DNA from: Prorocentrum cordatum
Lineage: Eukaryota; Sar; Dinophyceae; Prorocentrales; Prorocentraceae
Assembly: GCA_963575745.1 (NCBI GenBank)
Contig: CAUYUJ010014188.1
Coordinates: forward strand, 62,001-126,000
Direction of reading: 5' to 3'
Length of the DNA stretch: 64,000 nucleotides
Made by a program: the position numbers and the translations under genes. Of this stretch, positions 22,600-34,864 are shown piece after piece. Under the pieces are notes generated by a model, which saw only the letters and a program-made list of their open reading frames with translations, made no database searches and had not been told where the DNA came from. Numbering within the stretch: the stretch's first letter is position 1; every line of letters starts with the position of its first letter.

Positions 22600-23290
22600 G
22601 AGGGCACCAGGGCAGCTTATAAAAACAGCTTGTTTTATAACGTACTCCTGGGCCCTCTTGGGGGCCTCTCGGAACCCCCATTGGGGGCCTCTGGGAGCCC
22701 TCTAGGGGCCCTCTTGGACCCTTTCCAAAAGGTTCGGGGGGGGCTCGAAGGCGCCCCAAGACGAACCCAACAGGGCACCAGGCCAGCTTAAAAAAAAAAC
22801 ATATTGTTTTATAACGTACTCCTGGGCCCTCTTCGGGGCCTCTTGGAGCCCCCCTGGGGGCCTCTGGGAGCCCTCTAGGGGCCTACTGGACCCTACCCAG
22901 GGCCCTCGGAGGGGCCCACAGGCGCCCCAACACGGGCCCAAGTGAGCTCCAGGACAGCTTATAGAAACAGCTTGTTTTATAACGTACTCCTGAGCCCTCT
23001 TCGGGTCCTCTTGGAGCCCTCTCTGGGGGCCTCTGGGAGCCCTCTAGGGGCCCTCTAGGACCCTTCCCAAGGCCCTCGGAGGGGCCCAGAGGCGCCCCAA
23101 GACGGGCCCAAGAGGGCCCCAGGACAGCTTATAAAAACAGCTTGTTTTATAACGTACTCCTGAGCCCTCTTGGGGGCCTCTTGGAGCTCCCTTGGGGGCC
23201 TCTGGGAGCTTTCTAGGGGCCCTCTTGGACCCTTCCCAGAGACCTCGGAGGGGCCCAAAGATGGGTCCCCAGATCCCTCCCGGGGTCCAA
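22600..23290. repeat. ~170-bp tandem repeat, left block
   Basis: Units recur at 22613, 22786, 22953 and 23126, marked by CAGCTTATAAAAACAGCTTG then TTTTATAACGTACTCCTG, with CTTGGG-family words between. The block is interrupted from 23290 to 24300 by other repeats. Confidence 0.85.
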
Positions 23291-23315
23291 ACGCACCAGT
23301 TGTCCGTCGCCGTCA

Positions 23316-23318
23316 CCG

Positions 23319-23362
<44 letters not shown>

Positions 23363-23605
23363 GACGCCGTCGCGTCGTCGTCGTCGTCGTCGTCGTCGTG
23401 GTCGTCGTCGTCGTCGTCGTGGTCGTCGTCGTGGTCGTCGTAGTGGTCGTCGTCGTCGTGTTTTTTTTTCAGGCCGTAAGGATGCTTACGGCCGGGAAAA
23501 ACGCGTTCATCATTATCTCCCTCGTAGTCGCCGTCGTCGTCTTGATCGTCGTCGTCGTCGTCGTCGTCGTCTTAATCGTCGTCGTCGTCGTCGTCGTCGC
23601 CACTG
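23316..23605. repeat. (CGT)n microsatellite in two parts
   Basis: 23316-23460 and 23521-23605 are CGT/CGTCGTCGT runs. Between them is a short unique piece (TTTTTTTTTCAGGCCGTAAG). Confidence 0.9.
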
Positions 23606-24300
23606 CCGCCCGCCCGACCCGACCCGTCCCGCCCGTTAGGGTACTCGCGTGCCAACTCGATGTCGCATCATACTTTAATGCCCTGCCCGACCCGACCCGA
23701 CCCGCCCGTTAGGGACCGCCCGCCCGACCCGACCCGTCCCGCCCGTTAGGGTCCGCCCGCCCGAACCGACCCGTCCCGCCCGTTAGGGTCTGCCCGCCCG
23801 ACCCGATCCGTCCCGCCTGTTAGGGTACTCGTGTGCCAACTCGATGATGCATCATACTTTAATGTCCCGCCCGACCCGACCCGCCCCGCCCGTTAGGGTC
23901 CGCCCGCCCGACCCGACCCGTCCCGCCCGTTAGGGCACTCGCGTGCCAACTCGGTGATGCACCATACTTTAATGTCCCGCCCGACCCGACCCGACCGCCC
24001 GTCAGGGTACTCGCGTGCCAACTCGATGATGCACCATACTTTAATGTCCCGCCCGGCCCGACCCGACCCGCCCGTTAGGGTCCGCCCGCCCGACCCGACC
24101 CGACCCGCCCGTTAGGGCACTCGCGTGCCAACTCGGTGATGCACCATACTTTAATGTCCCGCCCGACCCGACCCGACCCGCCCGTTAGGGTCCGCCCGCC
24201 CGACCCGACCCGACCCGCCCGTTAGGGCACTCGCGTGCCAACTCGATGATGCATCATACTTTAATGTTCCGCCCGGCCCGACCCGACCCGCCCGTTAGGG
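23605..24300. repeat. GC-rich satellite with CCGTTAGGG in each subunit
   Basis: Subunits of about 36 bp (CGCCCGACCCGACCCG then CCCGTTAGGGTC) alternate with a unit containing ACTCGCGTGCCAACTCG, GATGCA and CATACTTTAATGT at 23642, 23827, 23936, 24009, 24118 and 24237. Spacing is variable (about 73-185 bp). Confidence 0.9.
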
Positions 24301-24840
24301 GCCCTCTTGGACCCTTTCCATATCCTTCCGAGAGGCCCAGAGGTGCCCCAAGACGGGCCTAAGAGGGCCCCAGGACAGCTTATAAAAACAGTTTGTGTTG
24401 TAAGGTACTGCGGGGCCTTCTTGGGGGCCTCTTGGAGCCTTCGTGGGGGCCTCCTGCAGCCCTGTAGGGGCCCTCTTGGACCCTTCCCAGGGCGTTCGGA
24501 GGGGCCCAAAGGCGCCCCAAGACGGGCCCAAGAGGGCCCCAGGACAGGTTATAAAAAACAGCTTGTTTTATAACGTACTCCTGGACCCTTTCGGGGGCCT
24601 CTTGGAGCCCTCTTGGGGGCCTCTGGGAGCCCTGTAGGGGCCCTCTTGGACTCTTCCCAGGGCGTTCGGCGGGGCTCAAAGGCGCCCCAAGACGGGCCCA
24701 AGAGGGCACCAGGCCAGCTTATAAAAACAGCTTGTTTTATAATGTACTCCTGGGCCCTCTTCGGGGCCTCTTGGAGCCCCCTTGGGGGCCTCTGGGAGCC
24801 CTCTAGGGGCCCTCTTGCACCCTTCCCAGGGCCCTCGGAA
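24300..24840. repeat. ~170-bp tandem repeat, right block
   Basis: The unit seen at 22600-23290 resumes with copies at 24376, 24545 and 24715. The other satellites therefore lie within a once-continuous array. Confidence 0.85.
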
Positions 24841-26203
24841 GGGCCCAGAGGCACCCCAAGACGGGCCCAAGAGGCGCCACGCGAGGTGCCAGAGGGTAAT
24901 GTTTCGCCCAAGATGGCGCAAGATTCCTCAAGATGGCCCCGAAGACGCTCCAACAGGGCCCAAGACCGCCCCGAGACGGCTCCAGGAGTCCAAAAAGCTT
25001 CCCAAGGAGGCTCAAGAAGCCAAAAACTTTCAAACACCCATAGAAAATCAATGTTATTTGCGTTCTCGCCCGCTCGCTTCCAATAGCCCTCCCCCACCTC
25101 CTCCTCCTCCTCCTCCTCGTCCTCCTCCTCCTCCTCTCCCGTTCCGCTCCTCCGCCTCCCCCCCCTCCTCCACGCCCTTCGCCGCTTGGGTTCTGTCGCG
25201 GCAATTGCAACCACCCCAGGTGCAACTGAGACTGCCCCAGAGGCGCAGGGGGGGCGGGGGGCGGGCGGAGCAACTGAGATGGGCGGGCGGAGCAACTGGG
25301 CCAACAACTGGCTCAGTTGCTCCGCCGCTCCTCCGCTTGGTGTCAGTTGCTCCGCCGCTTGGTTTCAGTTGCTCCGCGGCCTCGGCCCAGTTGCTCCGCC
25401 GAGGTAAGCCCCTGTTCGGGGCCCGTGTGGGGGTCCTTGGTGCCTGTCGGAGGCCGTTCTGGGGCCCCCTTGGGCAGTCTTGGGCGCATGTTAGGCCGTT
25501 TTGGGGCCTTCTTGGGCCGTCGTGGGGGCCTCTTGGGTGCCTGTTGGGCCATCCTGGGGCGATCCGGGGGGCGTCCTGGGCCGTCTTGGAGCGTCGGAAA
25601 AGGGGAGAAGTTGCTGATGCGGAAAAATATGCTTTACAACAGGAATTTGGCGATGTTGGCCTCTTGGGGCTCCCTTGGGAGGCCTCTTGGGGTGTCTTGG
25701 GGCCTTCGTTGGCGTCTTGTAGCCCCCGGCCCAGCTTTGGGCCCTCTGGAAGCCATCAAAAGCCGTTTTGGGCTCTCCATGGGCGCTCGCGAACCAGCGG
25801 CCGCCAGCGGGACGAAGGACTGGCCCGATCACTTTTCTATGTATACAGGTACACAACGTATTCATACATACGTATATATAACTTGTGTGTATATATATAT
25901 ATATATGTGTGCGTATATGCAAGCACGTCATGATATCGTTTGGTGTTTACTTGTGCCTGTAAACGCTAAACACGTCTATGCAATATGCACGTGATATGAA
26001 ACCCATATCTCGACCATCTACACTTGTGTATGTATGTGTGTACATATCAAATAGGAGGTCGCATGAACAAGCAAGCATAACAGAGAAAGGGAGAGAGGGC
26101 GAGAGAGAGAGAGAGAGCAGGAGGGCAAAGGAAAGGGGGCGGGCAAGGTTGTCCTGCCGTTTGTCGTTATGTGGGGTACAGAAGAGGAATCCACTCCAAC
26201 ACG
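24841..26203. repeat. Mixed repeats: CTTGGG family, (CTC)n, decamer-array fragment
   Basis: CTTGGG-family words fill 24841-25030 and 25420-25780. (CTC)n is at 25088-25145. 25190-25410 is a fragment of the 21.4-22.3 kb array with its GCGGAGCAACTG words in both orientations. 25840-25920 is TA/TG-rich and 26096-26120 is (GA)n. No gene seen. Confidence 0.65.
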
Positions 26204-26254
26204 AACATCATAATCATGATCATGATCATGATCATGATCATGATCATGATCATG

Positions 26255-26306
<52 letters not shown>
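26204..26306. repeat. (ATGATC)n then (ATC)n microsatellite
   Basis: About 45 bp of ATGATC hexamers change into ATC triplets. The His- and Met-rich ORFs over it are artefacts. Confidence 0.95.
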
Positions 26307-26867
26307 CATCATGCTGGATCCTGATCCCGCGCGGCCCCACTGCAATGCACGGGCTCGCCTCCCCTGAGGCTGGCCTGAAGCCGCGCGAACAACCGCTGGC
26401 AACCCAAATGGCGGAATCCGGAACTCCTGAACATTTGAAGACACATTTTCTGGTCGGGTGGGCGTAAGAGTCGGGTTCAGGGGAGTCGGGTTGGCCTGAC
26501 GGGGCCATCATGTTTTTCTAAACCCAGTCCGAAATTTGACGCGAACTTCCGCTGCAAACGCTCCAAGAAAACAGGGCCGTGAAAATTCAGGACGCGCTCG
26601 TCAAAAAAAGTCGGCAAACCAGAATTCTGGCGCACTCAAATCTTACTTGTCCCCGATCTTGGGAGGGCAACTTCTACTTGCGCCGACTTCTTCTGGCCTT
26701 CTGCCGGCGAAGGCATTCTCGCTTTGCTTCCGGCGGCCCCCACCAGCCTTCCGCCGAGGCAGGCACGTCAACTCCTCGATTCTTCGAAGACGAGGCTTTT
26801 TCTGGATTGCCTCCAACGTGCACGGTAGACACAATAGACGCAACTGAGACGAGGAGGAGGCGGAGGA

Positions 26868-26935
26868 CGAGGTGCAGCAGCAATGGACCTCGGAGGGCGC
26901 CGCCCCGGCACAGAGCTGTCGGCAGCAGGGATTCG
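26868..26935 (+). repeat. 68-bp repeat, copy 1
   Basis: GAGGTGCAGCAGCAATGGAC ... CAGAGCTGTCGGCAGCAGG recurs, diverged, at 27905-27975. Both copies follow a GAG-rich tract. Confidence 0.6.
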
Positions 26936-27099
26936 AGCAGGGCTCACTGCTGACCCCGCGCCAAAAATGATTCGAAGAGGAGGAGCAAGAGGAGGAAGCG
27001 GCGGCGGCGGAACTGCGCATGGACTCCGCGCGCCAAGACTCAGACAGAGCGATCGGGTCTTCCCCCCGGATTTTTGAAGGCTTTGGCCCCAGGCCTAGG

Positions 27100-27790
27100 G
27101 GAGCGGCCCTGACCGAGCGTGCCAACCCAAGCACGCCGAAGGGAGCGGCGAGCACAGCCGAGGCACCAAGCGAACCTCGAGGTTGAGGGCCTTCCTCTCC
27201 ACGGCTCCTTGGGGGGCCTGGCCGAAGTACTGCTTGCATGACATGCCCTGGAAGAACTTGATCACGATAGTATCCAAATCAACATATTGCGGTTGCGCGT
27301 GAATGAAAAGCTTCGCTTAGTTGGAATGGTACAGCCTCTGCACCTTGCAACACGGGACGGCTTCTTGGAACTCGTCACTTGCAGGCCCGCCTCTGGGATC
27401 ACTGGGCGGCTGGTGGGCCACAAGGAAGGTCCAGATCTTCTAGAGGTCTCCCTGTCCAAGACGCTCTGACGCACTTTCCTTATAATCAGCAACGTCATGA
27501 ATGCCCCTGGGTCTAGACCGCCCTTATCATGGCCATTTTACATGCCTTCGTAACTCCCCGTGCTGCTGAGCTGTCTGCTGCCATTCGGAAGCAAATGAAC
27601 ACGACTGCCATTAGCATGCGTACCACTTGCTTCGTCTGGAGGCACAACACTACGAGGATGGACAGCAGCTTCCAGATCTTGTCCGCGTCGCCAGCGCTGC
27701 TGGCGCCCCGCTGCATGGCAGCACCTCCTCCCAGGAAGGCTGTCCATGCCGGGTCTGCCATGCTACCCGTCTGGGAATTCTCCCTTATCG
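27100..27790 (-). pseudogene. Possible retroelement gag-like remnant
   Basis: Minus-strand pieces such as IWKLLSILVVLCLQTKQVVR, RMLMAVVFICFRMAADS (27530-27680) and FFQGMSCKQYFGQAP with ERKALNLEVRLVP (27150-27270) look like real protein with alternating hydrophobic helices, in different frames. They resemble gag-like pieces seen in dinoflagellate retroelements, but no catalytic domain is present. It could equally be a degraded host gene. Confidence 0.3.
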
Positions 27791-27807
27791 ATATGAAAGG
27801 AGTTGCG

Positions 27808-27975
27808 ATGAGGAGGAGGAGGAGGAGGAGGAGGAGGAGGAGGAGGAGGAGGAGGAGGAGGAGGAGGAGGAGGAGGAGGAGGAGGAGGAGGGGGGGGGGG
27901 GGGAAGAGGTGCAGCAGGGAACCTCGGATGGCACCACGCCTGCGCAGAGCTGACGGCAGCAGAGTCGCAGGAGCA
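27808..27975. repeat. (GAG)n microsatellite plus 68-bp repeat, copy 2
   Basis: About 80 bp of GAG triplets, a G run at 27890-27903, then the second copy of the 26868-26935 repeat. Confidence 0.9.
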
Positions 27976-29300
27976 GCAGGCGAAGCGGCCGCACGGGTCG
28001 GGGGCCCCCGCTTTGATGTGGGCCTCCGCAGGGGCAGCTTCGGCCGAGTCCGGCGCCCGTGGGGCGATCGCCGCGTCGTCCGCGGGGCGACCCCGGCCAG
28101 CGCCGTGCAGCGCCTGGGCCGTTGGAGAGGACTAGCAAGTGCACGCGTGCTGCCCTGTGCGTGTTTGTGCGCGCCTGGCTGCCGTTTTGCCCGCCCGTCG
28201 TGCGCGCCGGGCTTCGCCCTGGCGCCTGGCGCCTCGCGGCCCGCTGCCCTCCCCAGGCGGTCCCCCCGGCCACCGCCCCGTCGCCGCCTCCCCGCTGCTT
28301 TGCTGTTTCGGCGCCCTGGCGCCGCGCTCGGCCACTGCCCCGTGAGAGGGGTCGGCCGTCTCGACTCTGCATTGCTCGTCCTTTGACGGCTTTGACGCGC
28401 GCGCGGGCCGTGGGGTTGCGCGGCGCGTCTGGCACCCGCCGCTGCTGCCTCGAGCGTAAATCTGTCCACTCCTAGCGCGGGGCGCCATGTTCATCTTTGT
28501 TTTTTTGGGCTGGCCGCCTGCCCCGCCTCCGCTGTCCGCCCAGCCCGCCACCTCACCCCGACTGCGCTCGCCCACTTTCTTTGCACGCCCCTCGCCTGGG
28601 CTGCGTCACCCCTGGCCCTGCCAGGCCCTCTGCGGCTCGCACTCAGTCCGCTGGGAGCCCCTCGGCGCCGCTCCCCGCCCAAGAGGCGGAAGAGGAGGAG
28701 GACCAATGTTTACACAAGATCCACCAACGATGTGGGAATAAACCCTCCCTCCAAGCTCCCTCGTCACAGGCCCCTACAATAATTTCCATTGAAGGAACTG
28801 CCTCTTTGGAAGGCAACCGATTGAAGACCCTGAAACATGCCAAGCCATTGTTTTTGAAGTTCCAACGCCACAGATCAGCCTGACAGTTGCGTCTTGACAA
28901 TCCTGAATCGCGCCGGAACGCCATTCCTGGGACTTCAACACAACGAATCAACATAACTGTTGCACCCGCATAATCCGGAATCCCTTCAAAACACCACTTT
29001 TGCACGTCGACAATGGGAACCCGTGAAACTGTTGCAACTGTTTAAACCAATGTGCGTCGCGCTAAACCGAGAGCCACATGTTCAAACGAAGCTGCACTCA
29101 ATCCTTGCAAATCATGTTATTTGTTGAAACGAATTCGGCGACAACCGCATATTGAGAACGACCCGCCTGCAATCCGTGAAACTTCTGCAAAGGTTGAAAA
29201 CGAATGTGCGCCGCGCTCGGGCGAGAGCCACATTCCTAAAACGATCCGCAACGTGAAGCTGTTGCAAATGCTTAAGCATCATAATCATAGATAATGAGGA
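27976..29300. other. No gene seen; degenerate ~150-bp repeat near 29.0-29.28 kb
   Basis: 27976-28740 is GC-rich with open frames on both strands and no recognisable motif. 28740-29300 is less GC-rich; two diverged copies of a unit with AATGTGCG, CGCGCT and GAGAGCCACAT lie at about 29049-29082 and 29203-29236. Confidence 0.5.
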
Positions 29301-29431
29301 AGACCCAGGCGAAACACCCGGACCGCAAAGAAACTGGCCCTGGGGTGCGAAAGAAAGAAATTAGTTAGAAGGAAAAAGATGGAAGAGGCGGAGCGTAACA
29401 AGGGGGAAATAATTCACTCCTCTAGGCCACT

Positions 29432-32400
29432 CTACAAAGCAGCAGCAGCATCGAGTGGCGACGCAACGCCTATGTGAGAAGCCTCGACTGGTTCCGTATA
29501 CCGGACGGAGGCGACAGCACGGGGGGGCTCCGTGTGTCGCGGCATGTCATAATCCACAAACTGGAAGATAGTTAACATCGGGAAGTCTGGGTCCTGATGG
29601 GTGCTCTCGTGGGTGCCGACAGGAGCGGGACGAGGAGACGCACCAGGCCAGGAGGGCGCGGGAGACGGGACCCCACGAGGCACGCCGACAGGCCCAAGGC
29701 ACACACAAGAAGAGGGGGAAGCAGAGGGCGAGAGGGGGAGGGGCACAGGGGACACGGAAGGCAGAGAGGACACGGGGGGAAGCACACAGCCACAGGGCAA
29801 GACAAACTGAGCACGCTGCGGCGAAATCAACTGAGATGGCCGCTCACGGTTTTCAGCAGACGTTCCACGCACGGTATCTGATGGGGTCGTGGGGAGAAAG
29901 TTTCGACAGGGCGTACTCTGGGACGGCGACGAGCACGTAGAGGAGGGCGAGGAGGAAGAAGAATAGCTCGAATCACTCTCACACGGGGTACCTTGGGATG
30001 CCGGTGCCTCGTTCTCCAACTCATAGCGCGCACGAATCATAGCACGGCGCAGCGTGGCACGGCTGACCAGAAAGACCTGCTTGCCACGAAGAGGGAGTCG
30101 CACAAACAGTCGCGTAGCTTCTACATGCTCTGCTGCTTGTTTGTAGCTGGACGGCTCCGAGAAAGCATGGGATATAAGACGGTAGCGATGGAGCATCGCT
30201 AGCACGAAAGCAAAAGAGCCATCCTCCGAGAGTCCAAGTCGTCCTCGACTCGAGTCAGGGAGATCTGCTCGCCACGCCAGGGCGGCGAAATGGCGCAGCC
30301 GCGTGCGCGATGCCACGTAGTGCGAGATGCGGTCGTCGGCGTGCTCGCGCCCGTAGATGCATCCAGCCTGGCGCTGCATTCTGGCGTTGGTAATCCATGC
30401 TCCTGTCCAGGTCTCGACAATGGGCCCCGCCCATGCCGCGGGTACTTTACCAAGCCTGCGTAAGAAAGGAGTCAGGTCAGTGATGGATACTCCAAAGTGC
30501 TTGACAAGTCTTCTCGGGATCAACGCATGGATACCAGGCGGGCAGACAGCGCGGTGCAGGATGCACGAGAAGACTGCTTGCCACTTCACCTTTGACACTC
30601 GCTGGCCAGCTCGAGCGGCGCCAAGACGCCTCTGGAGCGGGCGGGATAGGTAGTGCGTCGGTCCCAGACAGGCAGCCTTCCTTTTGAGCTGCGCCGGGCG
30701 CCCCTGGCCAGCCCGCCGCCACGCCTGAGGCGCCGATCCAGCCGAAAACCAGTCTCGGCGTCCTCGAGGAAAGCCACGCAGGGGGGGGGGCGGTCCAGAA
30801 TGGTGGAGCCATCTGCGGGAAGCACCACCATGAGGCGAAGCCGTGGTCAATCAAGTCGCCACGAAAGCACCCGAGTATACCTTGCCAGCCAACGCTGGTG
30901 ATGGCTGCTGTACGGAGCCGCGCAGCTGCCGCATATGCAAACAACGGTGTGACCCGTGGGCCGCCGATCGCCTCGAGGTTGAAGCAGTCCTGGTCTCGCA
31001 ACATTGAACTCGGTGCCCGAAGAAGCCCGTCAATGCTGCACCGTCGTTCTTGAGCAAGAGCCCGTGGCAGGGGGGCCAGCTGGGCAACGAAGCTCGTCGC
31101 AGGTAGAGCACGTTCCCGACGCAGCGCGGCCATGGCGGCAGCTGGTGCACGAGACCTGCTGATCTCAAGGGCCCTCTGGTACTGCTCGAGGAGCGGGCTG
31201 GCCCACTGCAGCTCAATATTGGCGGCAGGGCCGAGCTGAAAGCCCAAAAGCGCGCAGACTCGAACAATGGCGCGTGATCCCCGAGCGCCGTCAGCAGCGG
31301 TTAGCTCGGAAAAGCTTGCGCATAATCGAATGTCATCAGGGATGGAGTCTCATGTGGGCGCTCATGCGCACGAATGCTAGCTCGGCGAGCCTCTGCATCT
31401 AGTGAGAGAACATTGTTGAGGAAGTTGCGGCCCTTAACGAAGCCGTTCTGGCAGGGCGCCCCGGTAGAGGTGGCGACGGGGCGCATGCGCTTGTTCAAGA
31501 CCCCGCATATCACCATTTTACGACTGCTTTTTGAAACCTAGCGGGCGGGCGGGCGATTTTTGAAACCCCGCCACTGTCGGGCCGCACGTCCATCATGGAA
31601 GGGGCCCTTGGAGGGCTCGGGGGGGAATGCCGAGAGCAACGCGGTGACTCATCAGATTGCCATGCAGGAGCCAACGAAGCACAGCCATGAGCACGTCGGG
31701 CCCAGCACCCACGCCGCAAGAAGTAGCGCAGCCCATCAGGGTCAGGTGCAGCCCAGGCAGCGCGGGCCACAAAGCGCCGAATATCCTCCAGAACAGGCGG
31801 GCGCATGTCGGTGAAATCGATCTTGGGCGAGAACCTCTCTAGGCACTTGGAAGCCAGGGGGGGGGGCGTTGCGGGAGACGTCGAAGACGGGAGCCCAGTG
31901 TCGGGCAAGTTCCCGAGAAGGCGGCTGTTCGCTCGACGCCGGCGGCCACTGGATCACGCAGTCTATCATATTCCTAACCTCTTCCTGGGAAGGCCTCTGA
32001 AGACCGTCCGCCGCGTCCAAACTCCCATCGGCGCCCTCCCTCTCATCCGCCAGCACCATCAAGTACTTTCTTCTAGACAGCGGGTTCCAAAATTGAGCGG
32101 ATCGGGGGACTGCGCGGGCCTGCCCGAGAAGCCGGGAACGACGGCCAGGAGCCTGCTCCGCGTCGGCAGCGCGGAGGAGATCCCGGCGTCGCGACGACTT
32201 CTCTCGATGTCGAACGCGGGCGTGAAAGTCCTGAAAGGCGGGCGGGTCAATGAGGCGCCGAAGCCCCGAGGAGATGTCGAGGACCTCGCAAACCCACGGG
32301 CGTCTCTCACGAAGGACCATCGCGAGATTTAGTTCAGCTCTCCAAGCGCAGCGGGCAATAGATCGCGAGATCATAGCACGAGATGACATGGAACGACAGT

Positions 32401-33321
32401 CAGCCAACAGGGCTGCATCGTGAGCATGGCGACCCGCAGACTGACGAGTCCGAGCCGCAACAGCCAACGTGGTCAGGGGGTCGCATTCCAGAGCCTGGAT
32501 GTCTGCCTGCTTTTCATACCGTAGCGCAGTCTTAGTATACAAAGGGGTCCTGGCATATCCATTCTGAAAGTGGGCGTTGGCGGCCTTCGGAAACTGTGCT
32601 TTTAACTCCCCAGGATATCGAGGCAGGGGCGTGGTCAGACAAGTCTTGCAGACATGGTTCCTGGGGTTCCGAGACAGCGTGGCACGATTGGTGCGTTTGA
32701 CAAAGCATCCACGCAGGGGAGCCGTGAAGAGACGACCGATTTCCACGGCGTGCTGTGCCGCTTCGTTTCAGTGCGATGGCAGATCTGATCCCAGCTCGAT
32801 GATATCCTTGAAGATGCGACGCCACAGAGCATCGCCAGGACGCGAGGCTCTCGACGTGCCCGAACGTCTCGTCGCTGTTGCGGTCGATCGGTCTGCCTCA
32901 CCAACTGGGGTGTTGAAGCCCACGCGCAGAATGCCGAGTAAGCTTCGCTTAAGCAGCAACCAAAGCGCGCATGCGCATGATGCCCCCACGCCCGAGACCA
33001 AACTTGTGGATATTCCAATGGAATACTGTAACATGCTGGCTCGCGTTCCCGATGCGCGCGCATTATTCGCCAAAGAACCGCAATCTCTCGCGGTACCAGC
33101 AACGCGGGGAAGTCGGGAACTAACGTCAGTAGACCACCAGCGAAAAAAAAAATCGGCCCAGGAGAAATGAAAGCTCGGTGCCCAATGCGAGTTCTCTGCA
33201 AAACCTCGCGGACCGCCTTGTCATCCCCATGTGTCTCCTGGACAGCGATGATGGCGTTGGCTTCAGTAGTGGAACGAAGACGCTGAACACGCCGCGTGAG
33301 CACCCCCGATGGGAAGTGCAA
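29432..33321 (-). pseudogene. LINE ORF2: APE endonuclease and reverse transcriptase, broken
   Basis: The endonuclease opens with ANAIIAVQETHGDD near 33245; QETHG carries the APE catalytic Glu. LWRRIFKDIIELGSDLPSH (about 32775-32830) and LQDLSDHAP (about 32640), with its SDH motif, follow in other frames. The linker is open from 32746 to 31742. RT then shows PDPDGLRYF (about 31735), GFVKGRNFLNNVLSLDAE (about 31440) and motif A as MTFDYAQAFPS (about 31305-31340). Directly after it comes GFQLGPAANIELQWASP (about 31200), which normally lies after the FADD motif, so motifs B and C are absent. The thumb reads FVAQLAPLPRALAQERRCS, and the C-terminus has a degraded zinc-finger context, GREHADDRISHYVAS. 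Target-primed reverse transcription cannot occur from this copy. Confidence 0.7.
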
Positions 33322-34864
33322 CAGCGAGCTCGCATTTCACGCGTAGTAGACAGTTCTCTCTGAGTCGAGGAAGGTGTTGCCCACGCCACTGCGCGGTCTT
33401 CTCCTGGAATGCAGCCTGCACCAATTGGAACGCTCTCTCCTTGCTGATCCCGTGGTCCGCGAGGGCAGCAGGGTCCCAGGCGACGGGGGGGATGCGCGCC
33501 CCCCGGGTGGGGCGCGACCGTGGCCAGGGGCCCCCAGCGCGCGAGGACGCGGGCGCCCTCTCGGTCCAGGAAGGTGGCCAGCGCGAACTCGCGCCGGGCG
33601 GCGGCCCTAAGCTTCTTGAGCGCCATCTCGGTGGCAATATCCTTCCGATTCTTGTCGTTGCCAATGCCAATGTGCAGAGGGGCCCTCTGTGTTAGAAGAT
33701 CCACGAAAAAAAGTCCCTCCACTTACCTGTCGAGAGGCGGAGGCAGGCATGCGCCTGCTTCCTTCTCGACTCCCTGGTGGCGAGCATCGGTCCCTGGAAG
33801 GCCAGGACGCACTGCTTGGCCACGGGCTCGCCGACCTGGTCCACCCCCTGACCCAGGCTGAAGTTCGCCGCCGCGAGCCAGGGCTCAACTGCCCTGGCCA
33901 CCTCGTTACGCGGGACCTCTTCGGGGCAGCGAACGACCGCGGTGCTGATGCCGGGGCGTCGATCCCACTCGGGTGACGGGACAGGGGTGTCACGGGGCTT
34001 TTGGCGGGCGGGGTCCAGCTCCTTCTCGAAGCGTGCCATTCTCTGCCCCAGAGACTGCGCGCATTTCTCAACAGACGAGATGCAAGAGTCTCGGTTGTTG
34101 ACTGACTCGCGGAGCTGGCCCAAGTGGGCTTCGAACCTCTTCTCGAAGGCGGAGGCCAGCGGAGCGGTGGCAGCTGCCAGCGCCGCAGGTAGCTGCTGCT
34201 GAATCGATGCCACCGCCGCAGCAGTGAATTCTGCAGGTGTCTTCTCACGTATGTCATTGAACGCCTCTCCCAGCGCGGCGGCTGCCCATGGATCAATCTG
34301 CGCAGCGCGCCCGCTGCCGGCAGGGGCCACATGCTGGGCACTGCGCGGGGGGTCAGCACCAACGGCCTCAGCACCACGCCGTGGGGCAGGCCTGGGCAGG
34401 CGGTGCGCGGTGGCGCCAGCACCAGGAGAAGCCGGCGTGCCATCCTTGTCGCACCCGCCGATGGTCAGGGTCTGCTGCGAGTCCGTGAAGGCCCGCCGTC
34501 GTTCACCAGCTCCTTTTTCACTGGGGAAGGTGGGGGCCAGTTCGATCGCGTGGATGTCCATGGAGGATAGGCGTTCAGGCTGCCCTGAGTCATCAGGGCG
34601 GCCCATGCTGCGGGGCCGCTGCTCTCCACGCCCGCGCTCACGTGGGCGAACACGGTCACGGCCCCGATCATCATCATGCTGACGCCGATCAAACCTGTCT
34701 AAGCACGACTGGGAGGACGACGACGCAGCCCTCCGCGAACGGCGGCTCGGTGTGTCAGCATCCTTTTTCCCCTTCTTCTTTGAACGCTCCTTGCCAGCCG
34801 TGCGAGGGCCCGACGAGTGGTGTCGATCCAGCAAGCCAGCAGCGCGGCCAAGGCGGACGAGCAC
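33270..34864 (-). pseudogene. LINE ORF1 (coiled-coil RNA-binding-type protein)
   Basis: The first frame (34864 to 33692, 390 aa) begins MLVRLGRAAGLL. It has a basic, Arg/Asp-rich N-terminal third, an Ala-rich helix (AAVASIQQQLPAALAAATAP) and a likely coiled coil, SCISSVEKCAQSLGQRMARF. The reading moves to another frame near 33720 and continues with LHIGIGNDKNRKDIATEMAL and REFALATFLDREGARVLARW to about 33500, a segment typical of the C-terminal part of such ORF1 proteins. It precedes the endonuclease-RT ORF, as in other LINEs, where ORF1 packages the RNA. The frame change makes it a pseudogene. Confidence 0.55.

Noticed and set aside
21359-22759. 466-aa minus ORF rich in GSLGQSGAVW
   Set aside because: Pure translation of the decamer array.
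23605-24300. CRISPR-like array of ~36-bp repeats
   Set aside because: Units are adjacent or joined by other repeated units rather than unique spacers, and the context is eukaryotic satellite DNA with no cas genes.
23605-24300. Interstitial telomere
   Set aside because: TTAGGG appears once per long unit, not in tandem.
27529-28386. 285-aa plus ORF with poly-Arg
   Set aside because: Created by the (GAG)n microsatellite; the opposite strand is poly-Leu/Ser in the same way.
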